Notes: a model not told the origin generated them from the sequence alone. A stretch of 64,000 bases of DNA from Nectonema munidae (GCA_030549495.1 JAUIRK010000141.1:294185-358184), one strand, 5' to 3'; numbered from the stretch's first letter, positions 13,787 to 25,689 are shown. Numbers and translations: made by a program.

Positions 13787-13871
13787 AAATAGTAATTACT
13801 GATACTTTTATAATGTTGAGAACTTGTGAAACACATTCTGGAGAAAAAAACTAATAATATTGTAAAAATAT
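13787..13871 (+). repeat. Short dispersed repeat nested in the foldback arm
   Basis: About 80 bases, including TAATGTTGAGAACTTGTGAA and ACACATTCTGGAGAAAAAAA, recur almost exactly in inverted orientation at 16414-16489. The right foldback arm lacks this block, so it most likely inserted into the left arm after the arms formed. Confidence 0.65.
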
Positions 13872-14688
13872 TATTATTATTGTATTAGCATTTGTGTGTT
13901 TTGAAGAGTTGATATTAATTTTAAGGAGGCATAGAAAAAGCTTTGAAGTGTATTTAGAAATTTTTTTAATTAAAATGCAATGCTTCTAGGTTGTTTAAAA
14001 CATGACATTTTTGAACAATACTATTTTTTGTTGAAGGATTAAACTAGTTAACATAAAACTGCTTCACTCAATGTAATAAGTAGAAAAATCATTTATTTTC
14101 TTTTTTTTTAAGAAAAAGTATTCTCAAATTTAGTTGTATTTGATAGATACATTTCATCCGAATGAGAAGAAGAATTTAGTTATGAACAAACACTTTTAAA
14201 TGTTCAGTAAAGTAAGTTTTTATACACCTGCAGTTCAATTAGTTTCGGGGAAAGAATTGATACTTTTTGATTATGTCTTGCGCTTTTTCAGTTGAAGATA
14301 AAATTAATAAAAAAAAATTTCCAATATAAAAGAGATACTTTTTTTATTGAAAAATAGAAGTATCGCTATATAGAGTTGTATTCATTAGATACATTTCATA
14401 TGAAAAACATTTAGTTAAACACTTTCATGGAAATTTGCTTTCCAAAAAATTAAAAAAATTCCTTTAAGAATTGTAGAATTGAAAATAACTGGAAGTAATT
14501 TACTCTAATTGAGAAAGCTAAAAATTTAATGAAATACTATTTTAAAATTTAATTCATCTAAATAGCTAAAAATTTGGAAAAAACAGATTTTTGATTTTAT
14601 CTTTTATATATTTATGAACTTTTTTTAAAAAATTGTAAAAAGTTATAATTTAAAAAATATTTAACTTTATTTCACTTGATCCCAACTG

Positions 14689-14745
14689 GATCAAGTGTAG
14701 AATCGGACTCCAGAACGTTATGAGAGTCAGATTCTACACTTGATC
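14689..14745. repeat. Hairpin: 22-bp arms around a 13-base loop
   Basis: GATCAAGTGTAGAATCGGAC(TC) at 14689-14710 is matched by the complementary arm at 14724-14745 (GAGTCAGATTCTACACTTGA then TC) with one mismatch. A further copy of the GAGTCAGATTCTACACTTGA motif occurs at about 15200-15220. The block sits in the core of the foldback element. Confidence 0.75.
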
Positions 14746-15669
14746 GTGATTTCCGAAATTTCTCTCGAAAAGTTAATTTTTTTTTTCAAAAAAATTTTAT
14801 TTCAAAATTTGAGATTTCTTAGTTTTTTATTTCTTGTTTAACATGGATTTTTCCGAATTTATCTAATGAAAATTAAGCAGACGATTTCAAGGCATTTTTT
14901 TGATCCTAATATATTTTAATTTTAAAATTCGAACAAAGTTTTTCTTCTGCTCTTTTCATATACACAAGTACCTTAAAATGAAAAATCAAATTGATATTAA
15001 TAATAATCAGGTTTTGTTAATACTAAATCTAAAATTAAAATCAAATTTTGTCAATACTAACTCTAAAATTAAATCAATCTACCTGTTTTACTAACACTAA
15101 CTCTAAAATATAATTTAAGATGGGTTTAAAATTAGATAAAAAAACACTAACTCAAGATAATTTTCTAGAGTCAGATTCTTCAATTGAATTTTTTGGAGTC
15201 AGATTCTACACTTGATCCCAAATATTATTTTCATGTATCAATATGTATTTTTTTGTACATCTTCAAAAATGTTTTTTTTTCTTCAAAAATGTCATGTTTT
15301 AAGCAACATAGAGGCATTGCATTTTAATTTTAACTTTTTCAAATACCCTCTTAAGCGTGTTCTATGCTTCCTTAAAATTAATATCAACTCTTCAAAACAC
15401 ACAACTGCTAACTAACTTTAGTCTCTAATTTTAGTGTATGCCTCCTCAAAATTAATCTCATCTCCTCTAAACACACAATTGCTAAATAATTAAATTTTTT
15501 GTCAATGACTTTGTGTGAATTCTTAGTTTTCACAATGGAGCATACATAACAATAGATATATAATATATATATATAAAGTATTCATTACCCCTCCAAATCA
15601 AGATAGTGCGACACTTTTCTTTAAAATGATATCGATTGTAATTTTCCTTACTATTTCTGTTCATTTACA

Positions 15670-15990
15670 TTATTTATGCAAATGAAGATTGAACAGCGCC
15701 TTGAAAGTAGGATCAGGAAATCTATTGTTGACCTTGCTCAATGTTAAAGTGAAGAAATCGATTTCATCTATTCGAAAGCACCTTATGGATAATTTAGAAT
15801 GTAGGGAAAACCTTGATATTTCTAAATTAACCCATTTTATTCCAAAAATAGCAAACACGATTGAGCAATTTCGAGAAAAAGTGCTTAAAATTAAGATATC
15901 ATCTGTAAGAGTTAGAACTGGCGATGGGATGAAATGGCTTAAAGGTTTTGCTTTCTTCAAAGTATGTCCTCAACTTGAAAATTACTGAAA
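15670..15990. other. Bidirectionally open ~300-bp stretch, identity unknown
   Basis: Frames of 96 codons (minus) and 99 codons (plus) are open over the same bases. This is unusual for DNA this A+T-rich. The plus frame is hydrophilic (SSIRKHLMDN, ANTIEQFREKV). The minus frame has HFIPSPVLTLTDD and FPDPTFKALFNLHLHK. Neither has an ATG start matching a convincing gene, and neither matches a family I recognise. It could be an exon, a transposon fragment or chance. Confidence 0.2.
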
Positions 15991-17100
15991 GTATTACAAC
16001 AAAATAATTATTTTTTTTTATTTGTTTTAATTCCATCCCTTAGAATAGATATTATATCCTAGAGATTATATCGATACTTTAGTTTTTCTTGAAGTATTAC
16101 TTCAAATTTTCGAGGTAATTTGTTTTTAATTTTTTATCTGTATTTTTCATATATACGATGTGAACTGAAAAACGCAGTTTGGCTCCAACATTGCTGGCTT
16201 TACTTAAATTTACTAGCTAATTATAAATCATTTTACAATAAACAATACGTAACTTGAAATATTAGATCTCATTAGAGAAGAATACCTATTATAAAGTCTT
16301 ATTACTTATAACTTATATTACTTAAAGTTACTTTCAAATACGTGTCAAATTTTAGATTATTCATGGGGATTTCTCCCATTTTTAAATAGCAAATCGGCAT
16401 CACCATATTTTTACAATATTATTAGTTTTTTTCTCCAGAATGTGTTTCACAAGTTCTCAACATTATAAAAATATCAGTAATACTATTTATTAGAAATTTG
16501 AAATAGTTATATTTTAGGGCGAGAGGGCTCAGTTTACACCCCCCCCCCCACCCCCGCTAAATTTAATTTAATTCAATTTATATGAAGAATTCGTCTACGT
16601 TCCCTTTGGCAACATTTGTTTGGGTTAGGAATCGTCACCATATTGGAGTTTGTGCAGTGTTTCTGTTAAGCTGTGAATGAAGAGCCATTCTGTAATGGCC
16701 ACCGATGAAAATTATTAAGTTTAAGGTCATCTCCAATCCTTCAGAGCTGCTGAGATTTTTTTGAAACTAGCAACATAAACCCGGTTTTCGTATATGGATA
16801 TCTTTAGCAGAATCAAGAAATGTCATTTTTGTGTTAGGAAAATTTTTGACAATGAAGTCCTGAAGCTCATTTAAAGCCTGTACGTACATATAAACCAATC
16901 GCTGTTCATAATGGCCATTCATATACAATGCGGGGATATAATCGCTTCCTTATGCCATATAGGGCTTATATAATATATAAGCCTGATATTATATAGATGG
17001 AAAATATAATTAAACATATGTTGTAATTTGTAGAAGACTTACATTCGAAATTCTTCCAAACAAAGATATTTAAAATGGGTAAAGACAAGTTGTTTGTGTG
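15991..17100. other. Gene-free DNA with a short repeat copy and a poly(C) tract
   Basis: The stretch holds the inverted partner (16414-16489) of the repeat at 13787-13871 and a C-rich tract around 16540-16556. I see no coding sequence. Confidence 0.45.
16414..16489 (-). repeat. Inverted copy of the 13787-13871 repeat
   Basis: The complement of this segment reads ...TAATGTTGAGAACTTGTGAA... and ACACATTCTGGAGAAAAAAA, nearly identical to 13787-13871. At under 90 bases it may be a tiny MITE. Terminal inverted repeats are not obvious. Confidence 0.65.
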
Positions 17101-17950
17101 TGGGCATGTTTTGGATGCGTCATAAAATTTGTGAGAAGATATGGAAAGTTGTGCAATGATAGTAGAGAAAGGCTTTATTACGAAATCTCAGATTCAATTC
17201 GATAAAAGTAACAATGAGATGAACGAAGCGAGCAACAATAGAAGCGACGGCAGGAATAATAAAAGTAGTAGTAGTAGTAGTATTAAAATTGGATGAAGAA
17301 GGTGCTGATGTAGCGGTAGGTTGAGTGGTGAGAGTGAGTGTGTGTGCGTGCGTGCTGGATGCACAAAGTAGTTGGAGTTGTTGTGCGAGTGCGAAGGTGT
17401 GATGCACGGCTATCGCACGCTAAAGTCGAAGTGATGTTAGAGATCAAGGCACTTTGACTCGTTGTCCTCGGTTGGTTGCTCGGTCGCTTGACTGTGAGAA
17501 GGAGAGAGAGTGCTCGGTGGTGGCAATAGCACTCCCTTGCAATGATGCAATAACACACGCATCTCCATCACTTCTTTCTCTCTTCTCTGATTCGCTGCAT
17601 TCTCTGAATACTCTGGCTATACTCTATGAATAGTTTAGGCATGCGCGTAACTTGTTGCATGATTGCCACTCATTGCGCAACATGCAATCTCTCTATCATC
17701 TACCTCTTCTTGCATGAAGAGAGTAAGTAGTACTCTCTTTCCTTTTCACTACTATAAGTGTATGATGCTCTCTGTCAGGCGAAGCAGATATTTCATAAAA
17801 TGTCTAGTTATTTCGTGAAAGGCCTAGTTATTGCACCGACTCCCTGGAACATGCTCACTCTCTCGCCATTGTCTCTTGTTGCCGTGCTACCTGAGATAGG
17901 CGCATAGCGCATCTCCTTCTTTTTCATTTCGCAATATAGTAGAATAGACC
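17100..17950. promoter_or_regulatory. GC-richer island, possible promoter or 5' exon region
   Basis: This 0.85-kb stretch is visibly richer in G and C and in CpG (GTGTGCGTGCGTGC, GGCATGCGCGTAAC, GTCGCTTGACTG) than the DNA around it. It carries GAGA-type tracts (GGAGAGAGAGTG at 17502) and a 9-bp hairpin near 17717-17740 (AAGAGAGTA/TACTCTCTT). Such islands in A+T-rich genomes are often promoters or 5' exons, but no TATA box or spliced CDS can be tied to it. One small ORF (17141-17296, plus) lies at its edge. Function is inferred only from composition. Confidence 0.3.
17141..17296 (+). CDS. Small ORF of 51 codons, hydrophilic, unknown
   Basis: An ATG at 17141, just after an in-frame stop at 17132, opens 51 codons ending TGA at 17294-17296. 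The product is polar, with MESCAMIVEKG, an Asn/Glu/Ser-rich middle (NNEMNEASNNRSDGRNN) and a run of six serines from an AGT repeat. Codons are strongly purine-first, unlike the frames in nearby A/T runs. This suggests real coding sequence or a recently coding fragment. It may be a micropeptide, an upstream ORF of the GC-richer island, or chance. The minus-strand frames over the same bases (17120-17407, 17283-17558) look less coding-like. Confidence 0.2.
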   Translation: MESCAMIVEKGFITKSQIQFDKSNNEMNEASNNRSDGRNNKSSSSSSIKIG

Positions 17951-20515
17951 TTCTCTTAAAAGTACAGCAAACCATTTGCGCGTATTTTGTGGACTTTCAC
18001 CTCAACAATCATACATTGGCATTTAAAGTATATAAGTAAATAAATAAATATAAATGTATTATACACTATATTATATATTGGATAAACAATTGAAGAAACA
18101 ATGGAAAAAGCTATGTAATACATAAAGCAAATCTTTATCATTCAAAAGGAAAAGTTCGCTAGGATTATGAAGCTCTTTTTCGTAACAAACTGCATCTCTT
18201 TCCAGGAATGCGTGATTGACCGTTGAAAGCGTCGTATGAGAATCTTTCAACCTCGTACTTCACAACAGATAAAGCCCATTTATAAAATGAACGTTGACAG
18301 CAGCATTTATATATATTATACAATACATGCAGTATATTATTATTATAATATTATTCCATCTTGGTTGGTACCTTTATATCATCGATAAATGAAAGAAATT
18401 ATTTTGGCTTGTTTAAAAGTGCAGAGTTTGTTTTTCATATAAATTATACATTATGTACATGTATGCAAGCAATAATTCATTAGCTGTCATCATGTGAACC
18501 ACTACAAAGGAATTTTTTGATATTCTTAATAATTATTTTTATTGTTATTCACTCTAAATCTTTGTCTATCTCTGTAAAAATGAAGTCTTCAGTATGAAGC
18601 AAAACTTTACATCGAATCAACTTCCCCAGCATTTGTATTTGCTGCAAGCATGCGTGTATAAATTGAGAAGACAATGTTATTTTGTCATAAAGAATAGAAG
18701 CATGAAAGATATGTTCAATTATATTGTAAAAAAAATGAATTCAAACTTTCAATTGCCTTAACACAACAAATTTATTGTTGATAGTATGGGACTGGAAAAC
18801 AAAACGTAATAGAGTGGGTTATGAAAACACTGTATTTCGTTTTTTTTACCCCCTAAATCAAGAATGAATATAAAATTGTCTTTCAACTACTGATATAGAA
18901 TAAATTCACAAAGACAAGTTAATACTTTAACGGCATAGAATTCAATGAGTCTGTGGGAATGATACTTCAACAAAAAGTTGATTCTATTTAATTTTTTCGA
19001 AAAATGTCTTGGATTAAAAAACGAGATGAACAATGAGAATTTTCTTGAGCTCTAAAAATAGGGAAATGATAATATAATCTCACGAGTGTTTTTAAATAAA
19101 AAGAGTGAAGAATTTTACCAAATAATTAGTAACTTGAAAGCAACCAGAAACTAAATTTAACTAAAAGCTCATTTTAAAATTTCTTTTATTTGCAAAAGGT
19201 ATATTTGACTTGAGTTTAATACATTTCGTACCTAAGTAATTTTGCACCCTAAACGTAGAAAAAACTGGATACGAAACATCCTAACATGGGTGATTAATTC
19301 TCTGGTACAAACACCTCAGGTAAGAAGACATGCGCTGATTTAACTCAAGATCATTCATCCCTTATTCAGTAACCGATCTAGATATAATAGCGATCACTGA
19401 TTATCTCAATCAAGGAGCATAATTTAACATTTCGTTTAGCAATATTATAAATTAGGAAATTCTTCTCAAACAAAATATTAAAGCATTACAAAAAATATTC
19501 AGTTGTCGGCTTTTTGTAGTAATATTAGAACTTTTAAATTTTACATTCTCTCAGGGCAGCACATATGCTAAGTACGCAACTGACTGTAACTAGGACAAAA
19601 GATATTATTTCTTTTGTAATTTAAGACAATACTCGTTTAACTCAATCACTAATACTTTAGCTTATATCCTTATCGACAAGGATTAGCTGTTTTTTTAATC
19701 CAACTTCAAAATGACAGTAAATAAATCATTAAAGAGCTTTTTCTCCATTCAATCTCAAAAAAAGATTTGCACTTCATATACGTGTAAGATGATATGAGGA
19801 AATATTATACACGTGCAAAGTAATAATTTAAAGAGGCATTCATTCTCAATGCTTTCGTATATTGAATATTCAGGAAAGATTGATTTTAGAAAAAATGTTT
19901 GATTTATGGGAGGTTGCTAAATTTTCTTTAAAATCTGTCCTAGCGCAAATCTTATTGTTATTTAACGAGGACTAAATGAAAAATAAACACTATACCTTAT
20001 TTTAGTAGAGCTACATTTTAATAAAATTATGCGTCTTACATTCTGCTTTAGGTTAGGTATATAATCAAGGTTATATTTAAAACTTACAATAAATTGGGTT
20101 AAGACAAAATAGAAAAAAATGTTAATTTATGCAAAAAATACGAATGGATTTGAGGATTTTTCCGAAACACACAATAATTCTATTAGGCATTTGGGGTCAG
20201 CAAACTTCTGGTTGGCCCTCTCTAACTAAAGTCAATATTTTAGAGCCATCGTTAAAACTTCAAAAAATTTTATGACAGCCGTAAATCAAAATCTAAGTTT
20301 GCCAAAATATTTTGGAAAGAACAATACAAACTTAATGATTCAACTATTCTTCTATTTATAAAAAAGGACAGGCGTGTGTATGGATGCCTGTCTGTTTTGA
20401 ATCCCCCAGCCTTCGAACATTACTACTCATGCTTCAATAAAAAGGCACAAATTGTGCTTTTTCAATGAAAATACTCCACAGTCGGCACCACTCTTAACTT
20501 ACCCCATTTGTTTAC
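17951..20515. other. Gene-free A+T-rich DNA
   Basis: Short frames only, none recognisable. No RNA gene or transposon end was identified. Confidence 0.45.
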
Positions 20516-20519
20516 TTAA

Positions 20520-20642
20520 CCAGTTAACCACCAGAATAATCAGATGATATCTAGTATAAAGCAGAAGATTTGTATTAAAAAGAAACGCAGACGATTCACA
20601 TTTTTGTAAAATCGACATATGTCGACTGTGGTCGATAACCGG
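20520..20642. mobile_element. TTAA-flanked piggyBac-type MITE
   Basis: A 123-bp element lies between TTAA at 20516-20519 and TTAA at 20643-20646. The termini are CCAGTTAACC and GATAACCGG. Inside are ATAATCAGATGATATCTAG, GCAGAAGATTTGTATTAAAA, AACGCAGACGATT and GTCGACTGTGGTCG. The complements of these blocks (AGATATCGTCTGATTAT, CGTCTGCGTT) occur in the copies at 22054, 27521 and 28617. This copy is in the opposite orientation to those three. It has no coding capacity. Confidence 0.7.
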
Positions 20643-20649
20643 TTAAAGA

Positions 20650-22045
20650 CTAACAGAATGATTGAACTAAACCAGATAGAGAAATATATCCAGAATAAAT
20701 ATATTATAAACGAAAGCCTCTTTTATATTAGCTAATGCATTGAGTTGATCTAATATAATAGTCACTAAGCTAACACAATGTAATGTGTAAGTGAATATTT
20801 TCTAAACCCCCCCCCCCCCTCCCTTCTTTCAAATTTTTGGATACTCTACTTATCAGGTATATGGAAGTAAAATTAATAGATTTTTATTATTGTAAAGGAA
20901 ATTTTTTATAATACAATAATTATAAACAAATGCTCAATGCAGCAATCGCATACCGCGGCAACTACTATAGTATATTTCCAATTTAGTCCTATTGTAAGAA
21001 ACCATTTTACTTTTATTAGTATTTTGTTGGAACTAACTTTAAAAATCGATCTATTCCCTGCAAATAACACGTGTTAGGTAATATTTGCTTAAGAGTTAAG
21101 ACATTTGAAAAATATTTTTATTTCGTAATTAAATAATGATTTTGGAAAGTTGTATCAAGAATAAGAAAATTTTTGCGGACATTTTAAAACAATTTTGTAT
21201 ACTCATTTCAGAGAAAGAAATACCAAATAAACTAGTTATAAACAAGCAAAGATGACTACTCTCGCGTGCATCCGATTAAAATATGCACTTAGCGGTCTAT
21301 CCATGGAACCTAGGCTCATTTTCTTCAAAAATATGAAAAATTAGAAGTAACTCTTTGGGACTAAGCATACACCAGTAGCCAATCAAATAAAAATAATCTC
21401 GCGAAGGTAATATGAAAACTAATTGATAAAAGATATTCATGCGCTTACTTTTCAAAAATTGCGCATTGAAAGAATTAATAAATAGTGATTATTATTTAAG
21501 AAAACAATTCTTTGAAAAAGAAACTTATTGTAGTACTTCTATTTTTTATTTGATCTCTTTTGTTCGCTAAAATTGAACAACGTCTAAATAAAAAAATTTG
21601 AATTAAATTTGTCCTTGACACAACTGCCCTAATTACGTAAATATTGTCCATATGAAATTGTGTTCAACGAAATACTCTATTCACCAATCCAACACAAATA
21701 GGTATTAAATATTGAACTTACGAAAAAAATAGGTGCTTAAAATGAGGTCTTAACTTCAGGGCTTATATCTATATTATAAATGACCTGAAAATTAATAAGA
21801 AATTGAAATTTAGGAGGACAATTCGCCTTAGGGAAACTCGGCTACGAAAAATTCCTCCTAGTCAGTGTTGAAGTAGTTAAACTCTTTCCTTCTTAAGGAT
21901 AATCACGATGTCATCTTTCTCTTTCGATGTCTACATTACTCACGTGATGTCACTAAAACTTTACTTTGAGTATTCTTCTATAGCACTTTGTTGTGAACGC
22001 TTTCAATCCGTCCTACTTATACTCTTTAAAATCTAGGTCTTACAC
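20650..22045. other. Gene-free A+T-rich DNA with a poly(C) tract
   Basis: A 13-base C run lies near 20807-20819. Otherwise no gene, RNA or repeat end was recognised. Confidence 0.45.
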
Positions 22046-22053
22046 TTATTTAA

Positions 22054-22183
22054 CCCATTAAGTCCCAATGTTCCCATTTGGGAACATAAGTAATTTCATC
22101 TTGGTCTGCTTTTTTCAATGACTTTGAATATAAATCGTCTGCGTTTTTTTAGATATCGTCTGATTTCTATGGTACTTAATGGG
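22054..22183. mobile_element. TTAA-flanked piggyBac-type MITE, best-preserved copy
   Basis: A 130-bp element has perfect ends, CCCATTAAGT on the left and ACTTAATGGG on the right. TTAA flanks both sides (22050-22053 and 22184-22187). Inside are an 8-bp hairpin (TGTTCCCATTTGGGAACA), ATCGTCTGCGTTTTTTTAGA and TATCGTCTGAT. TTAA target duplication and CCC/GGG-bounded inverted termini are hallmarks of the piggyBac superfamily. It lies 0.35 kb upstream of a decayed piggyBac transposase, but because it has both ends it is a separate solo insertion. Confidence 0.8.
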
Positions 22184-22539
22184 TTAATGGTGGGGTATTT
22201 AAATAACCCTAAAATTTTATGTTGCTAATTTATATAATAATCTTAAATGTTTAACTACCAAGATTTGGGTACTTTTTATTATGACATTTTATTTGTTTTT
22301 AAATCATATGTCATAAAAAGAAAACGTTCTATGCCTTCAATGTTTAACAGTAAAAACTCCTCATTTGATAAATTGTCTATCCTTTTTAGCTTGGAGGTTT
22401 GAATAAACCTTTTATCATCAGATATTAAGCAAATTATCATCAGAAAAATGTGATAATCTTTCAAATAAAAAATCAATAATATCAATAAAACAGTTATTAT
22501 TACTTTTTTAGTTTATAGTTTTATTGGAAATTTACCACA

Positions 22540-24980
22540 ATTCAAGAAGTTTTAGACTCTTCTTATAGCTCAGAATCAGACTTTAAGGATTCTTTCAATC
22601 ATTTCCTTGATAGCGAATCAAATTTTGATGATGTAATTGATGAATTTTTATATGAGTAAAAGAATATCGAACAGAGTGAAGAGCCAATGATTAAAAATTC
22701 TCGAACTAATAAACATAATATTATCACTCATCTTCCTGGTCTGAAAGGCAATTGTAAGATAAATAATTTGACTATTTCAGACTCATTTTATCTTTTCTTT
22801 GATGATGATATGGTAGATATTATTCTACAAAATACTAATGTTTTAAAATATACTATAAGGAAGTTAGTCACTCCTGAAATACTGTTTTTGAGATCAAGGC
22901 ACTTCTAGGAATTATATTCATAGCAGGGACCGTACATTCGAATAATTTAAATTTTAATAACCCTCATCCGTACAACAAACTACAATTTGTAGTTACTAAA
23001 TCTTATATCATTATTTTTCAGAATATAAAAACATTATAAAGTTCAAATTTATTGACGATGCAAAGACATAGGCTTAAAAAGAGGAAAGTACTAGTAACCA
23101 GCAATGTGTCTGTCTGCTTTATAATCTGATACTTTATTTTATGATAGTTTAGTTTCACGTTCAATATTTTTAAAATAAGTCTGCTAATTCATTGTGACTG
23201 GCAACAACAATTTTTCTCGCATTTTTAAATTTTTTATAAAGTTTTCTCAAAATGAAAAAGAAGATTTTCTTTCCAGTTAAGCGCGTACTCTAATTCTCTT
23301 TGTGATAATAGTGATAATGAAAATGACATGGAAAGAGATGAGGCGAGTTGTGTGAAGAAACTAGCCAATCTCATGAATCTTCAACAAACGGCCCCGAAGT
23401 GGGGGAAATTTTTCAGATGATAGTTCAATCGATACAGATGTAGATGAAAACGAATTTGACTTAATTAGTTATCTGAACTATGATTCCTATGATAAAGAAG
23501 AATAAATTTATTGTAATAACTTAAAGTCCTCAAAAAGACCTCCGTTGATTCGGTTTCTATCAAGAAATATATTGCTTTAAAAGCCAAGACTATGTAGTCC
23601 AAAGAGCGAGGCTGAATCTTTCTTCTATTCTACAATGAAGATATGTTTCTTTCTATTGTAAAATATATACCAATAGAAAAGTTTTGTGATGAGATAAGAA
23701 ATTATTTAGAGAAAAATAAGACAAAAACCTATCCAGCGTTCATGAAACAATTTTTGCTTAAAGAAATGAAAGCTTGTTATGGAATTATCATTAGAGCAGC
23801 TTCTGACAGAGATAACTTGTGTGAATTATTTATGGTCTCCAAACGACTCAAAACCTTTTAATAAAGCAACGGACGGTTTTCAATAATTAAAATTGTTTGT
23901 ACATTGTCTTCGATTTGATAATTTTCGTGTCAGAGAATCAAGGAAAAAGTTAGAAACACTCACTGCCATTAAAGATATATGGACAATGTTTCAAAAAAGT
24001 TTATTGGCGTTTATAGTACCTGATAATGTACTTACTATTGACGAACAGCTATATGGTTACAGAAGTATATATAGCTATATGGGTACCGAGAAATATCGAG
24101 TGAAAATTTGTTGGTGTTGCGAAGTTAAAAGTGGTTTTGCTCTGATAGGTTACATTTATTCAGGCAAAGATAACAAAGAAGATAAAAATTCAAAAAAAAC
24201 TTCTACTACAATTTTGAAACTGGTTGAGCCGTTTGAAAATGCCAACCTGATTTTTTGAAGATAATTTATTTACTTCCATTTTTTGCACTTTTTGGCTAAA
24301 GAATTCTTGAAAAAAATTGACCTTGTCAGGGACAATAAATAAAAAAAGAAGTGTGTGCTTTTTTAAAATCACTTGAGGGTCAAAAATTACGCAACTATTG
24401 TAGTCCTTTATGATCGCCAAAATAAATTTCCTTGCTCTTTTTACGTTCCCAAAAAGAGCAAGAATGTACTGATGTTATTTTCTTCCCTTCTTTTTATTGA
24501 AGAATCGGAAAGACCAGATAAAAAGCTTAAGATAAAACCGGAATATAACCAAGGTAAGTATGGGGGTGATTTGCTTGATTGAATAATTGAAGAGTTTTCA
24601 TAATAGATGGCCCGTAATTATAAATTATAACTTTGTAGATGCTGCATGGAGTAATGCTTTTATTTTGATGAAAAAATGACTACCCTGAAAGTCGGAGCAA
24701 TTTTCTAAAAAATTTATTTTTTCAACTCTCTTATGATTTTTCACCAAGGAGGATTCAAAAACAAAGTTTGAGAAAAGGAATAAAAGAAGCAGGACTGTTG
24801 GTAGGATATATTAAAACAACTTCTAAAAGTTGCAAAAGAAGACTGACAAGTTATTCAAAGCCGTGTAAGTACTGTAAAAAGTCTTGTCGAAGTGTTTGCA
24901 AAGTTTGTGATGCTGCAAGTTGTCCCGATCATAGAGTTCAAGTTAAAACAGAGTTTAGTATTTCTTGCCAAAATAAGTAA
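22540..24980 (+). pseudogene. piggyBac-like transposase, heavily decayed (copy A)
   Basis: piggyBac-family transposase pieces occur in order over 2.4 kb in changing frames. An acidic N-terminus lies at 22550-22660. Next is YLFFDDDMVDIILQNT (about 22790), matching LFFDDEIMEFILQQT of copy B, then after a frameshift ALLGIIFIAGTVHSNN (22900). VPDNVLTIDEQLYGYR (24020) carries the first catalytic aspartate region. EDNLFTS (about 24255) is the second, and PEYNQGKYGG (24537) adjoins the third, which is degraded. A Cys-rich C-terminal finger (CKYCKKSCRSVCKVC, 24870) ends at the stop near 24978. About 0.6 kb of non-matching sequence (23000-23640) interrupts it. Stops and frameshifts make it non-functional. 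Confidence 0.8.
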
Positions 24981-25149
24981 TCAATTTTTCTTTTTTATTA
25001 ACTTTTTATTTTTTTAATAAATAAATTTTCACGATTTAAAAATTACATATTTACATTTTAAACACTAAAGTAATCTTGTGTAAGCATTTTTGAGTGAGTT
25101 TATGAATGGTGACTATTCTCCTCATATTATTTTCTATTATTGGAAAAAG

Positions 25150-25680
25150 TGTCGTTACGAAACTGGTTCGTGAGCGACATAGTTTTTTCTTTTAGTGGAC
25201 ATTTCATCAATTTGAACAGTCATGTTGGATCCCCCAACCACTCCTCGGCTTAGCCAAAAGGTATCCAGAACGCACTTATCTCGAATAACTGTTTCCATCA
25301 ACAAGGCAATTTAACGCTCACAAAATGTGAGACATGACATGTTGTATACGCAGCTTTATATGAACTAAGAAAAGATAGTATTATTGTGAAAGCAAAACAA
25401 TTATTTGCTTTTAGACCTTTTTCTCCTCTTCGTCCACGAATCCTAAATCGCCTTTTGTTTTGATTTCCAACTAATAAATTCATAAAATGATCCTTGTTGC
25501 ATTTACTTTCTTGGTGAAGTATGCCTTTACTTTCTAGAAAAGAAACTGGATTCTTCATCTTTGCAAATTTCACTTTAGGCGAAAAAAATTCATGAAGCAA
25601 TAAGATAAAAGCAAAAAAAGTATGAAAGACATAAGAGAAAATCGACCAAGCAGTATGACACATATGTTTCAATCTTTAGT
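25150..25680 (-). pseudogene. Merlin/ISXO2-like transposase remnant
   Basis: On the minus strand the frame 25672-25298 includes NPVSFLESKGILHQESKC, then NLLVGNQNKRRFRIRG and GEKGLKANNCFAF. This resembles the N-terminal zinc-ribbon region of ISXO2/Merlin transposases (a FLxxxGIL...C...M.L..G.Q..W.C..R.C pattern). After a frame break, about 25235-25195 reads SNMTVQIDEMSTKRKNY, resembling the VEIDES...RRKY segment that holds the first catalytic aspartate. The rest is not recognised and stops are present. Merlin elements are widespread in animals. The family is assigned by motif, so moderate confidence. Confidence 0.5.
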
Positions 25681-25689
25681 TTGACATTT

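Larger units (their letters stand above)
13650..15545. mobile_element. Foldback-type DNA transposon with long inverted arms
   Basis: The left arm (about 13650-14030) and right arm (about 15255-15545) are inverted copies. Left TTGTGTGTTTTGAAGAGTTG-like blocks (13886 on) match the complement of 15365-15411. Left AATTATTTAGCATTTGTGTG (13702) matches the complement of 15470-15502. Left AAAATGCAATGC and AAAACATGACATTTTTGAA match the complement of 15285-15330. The left arm is longer, partly because it holds an insertion that recurs elsewhere (13787-13871). The core includes a perfect-looking hairpin (14689-14745). No transposase was found. The superfamily is unknown. Confidence 0.6.

Noticed and set aside
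17283..17558. Minus-strand 91-codon frame in the GC-richer island
   Set aside because: It has Ser/Thr/His-rich low-complexity content from GT/GTGC tracts, no ATG-plus-context support and no homologue that I recognise. The plus ORF at 17141 has the more coding-like codon pattern.
22054..24980. The MITE at 22054 as the 5' terminus of piggyBac copy A
   Set aside because: The MITE has its own right terminus and TTAA at 22184-22187, so it is a complete separate insertion 0.35 kb upstream of the transposase remnant.
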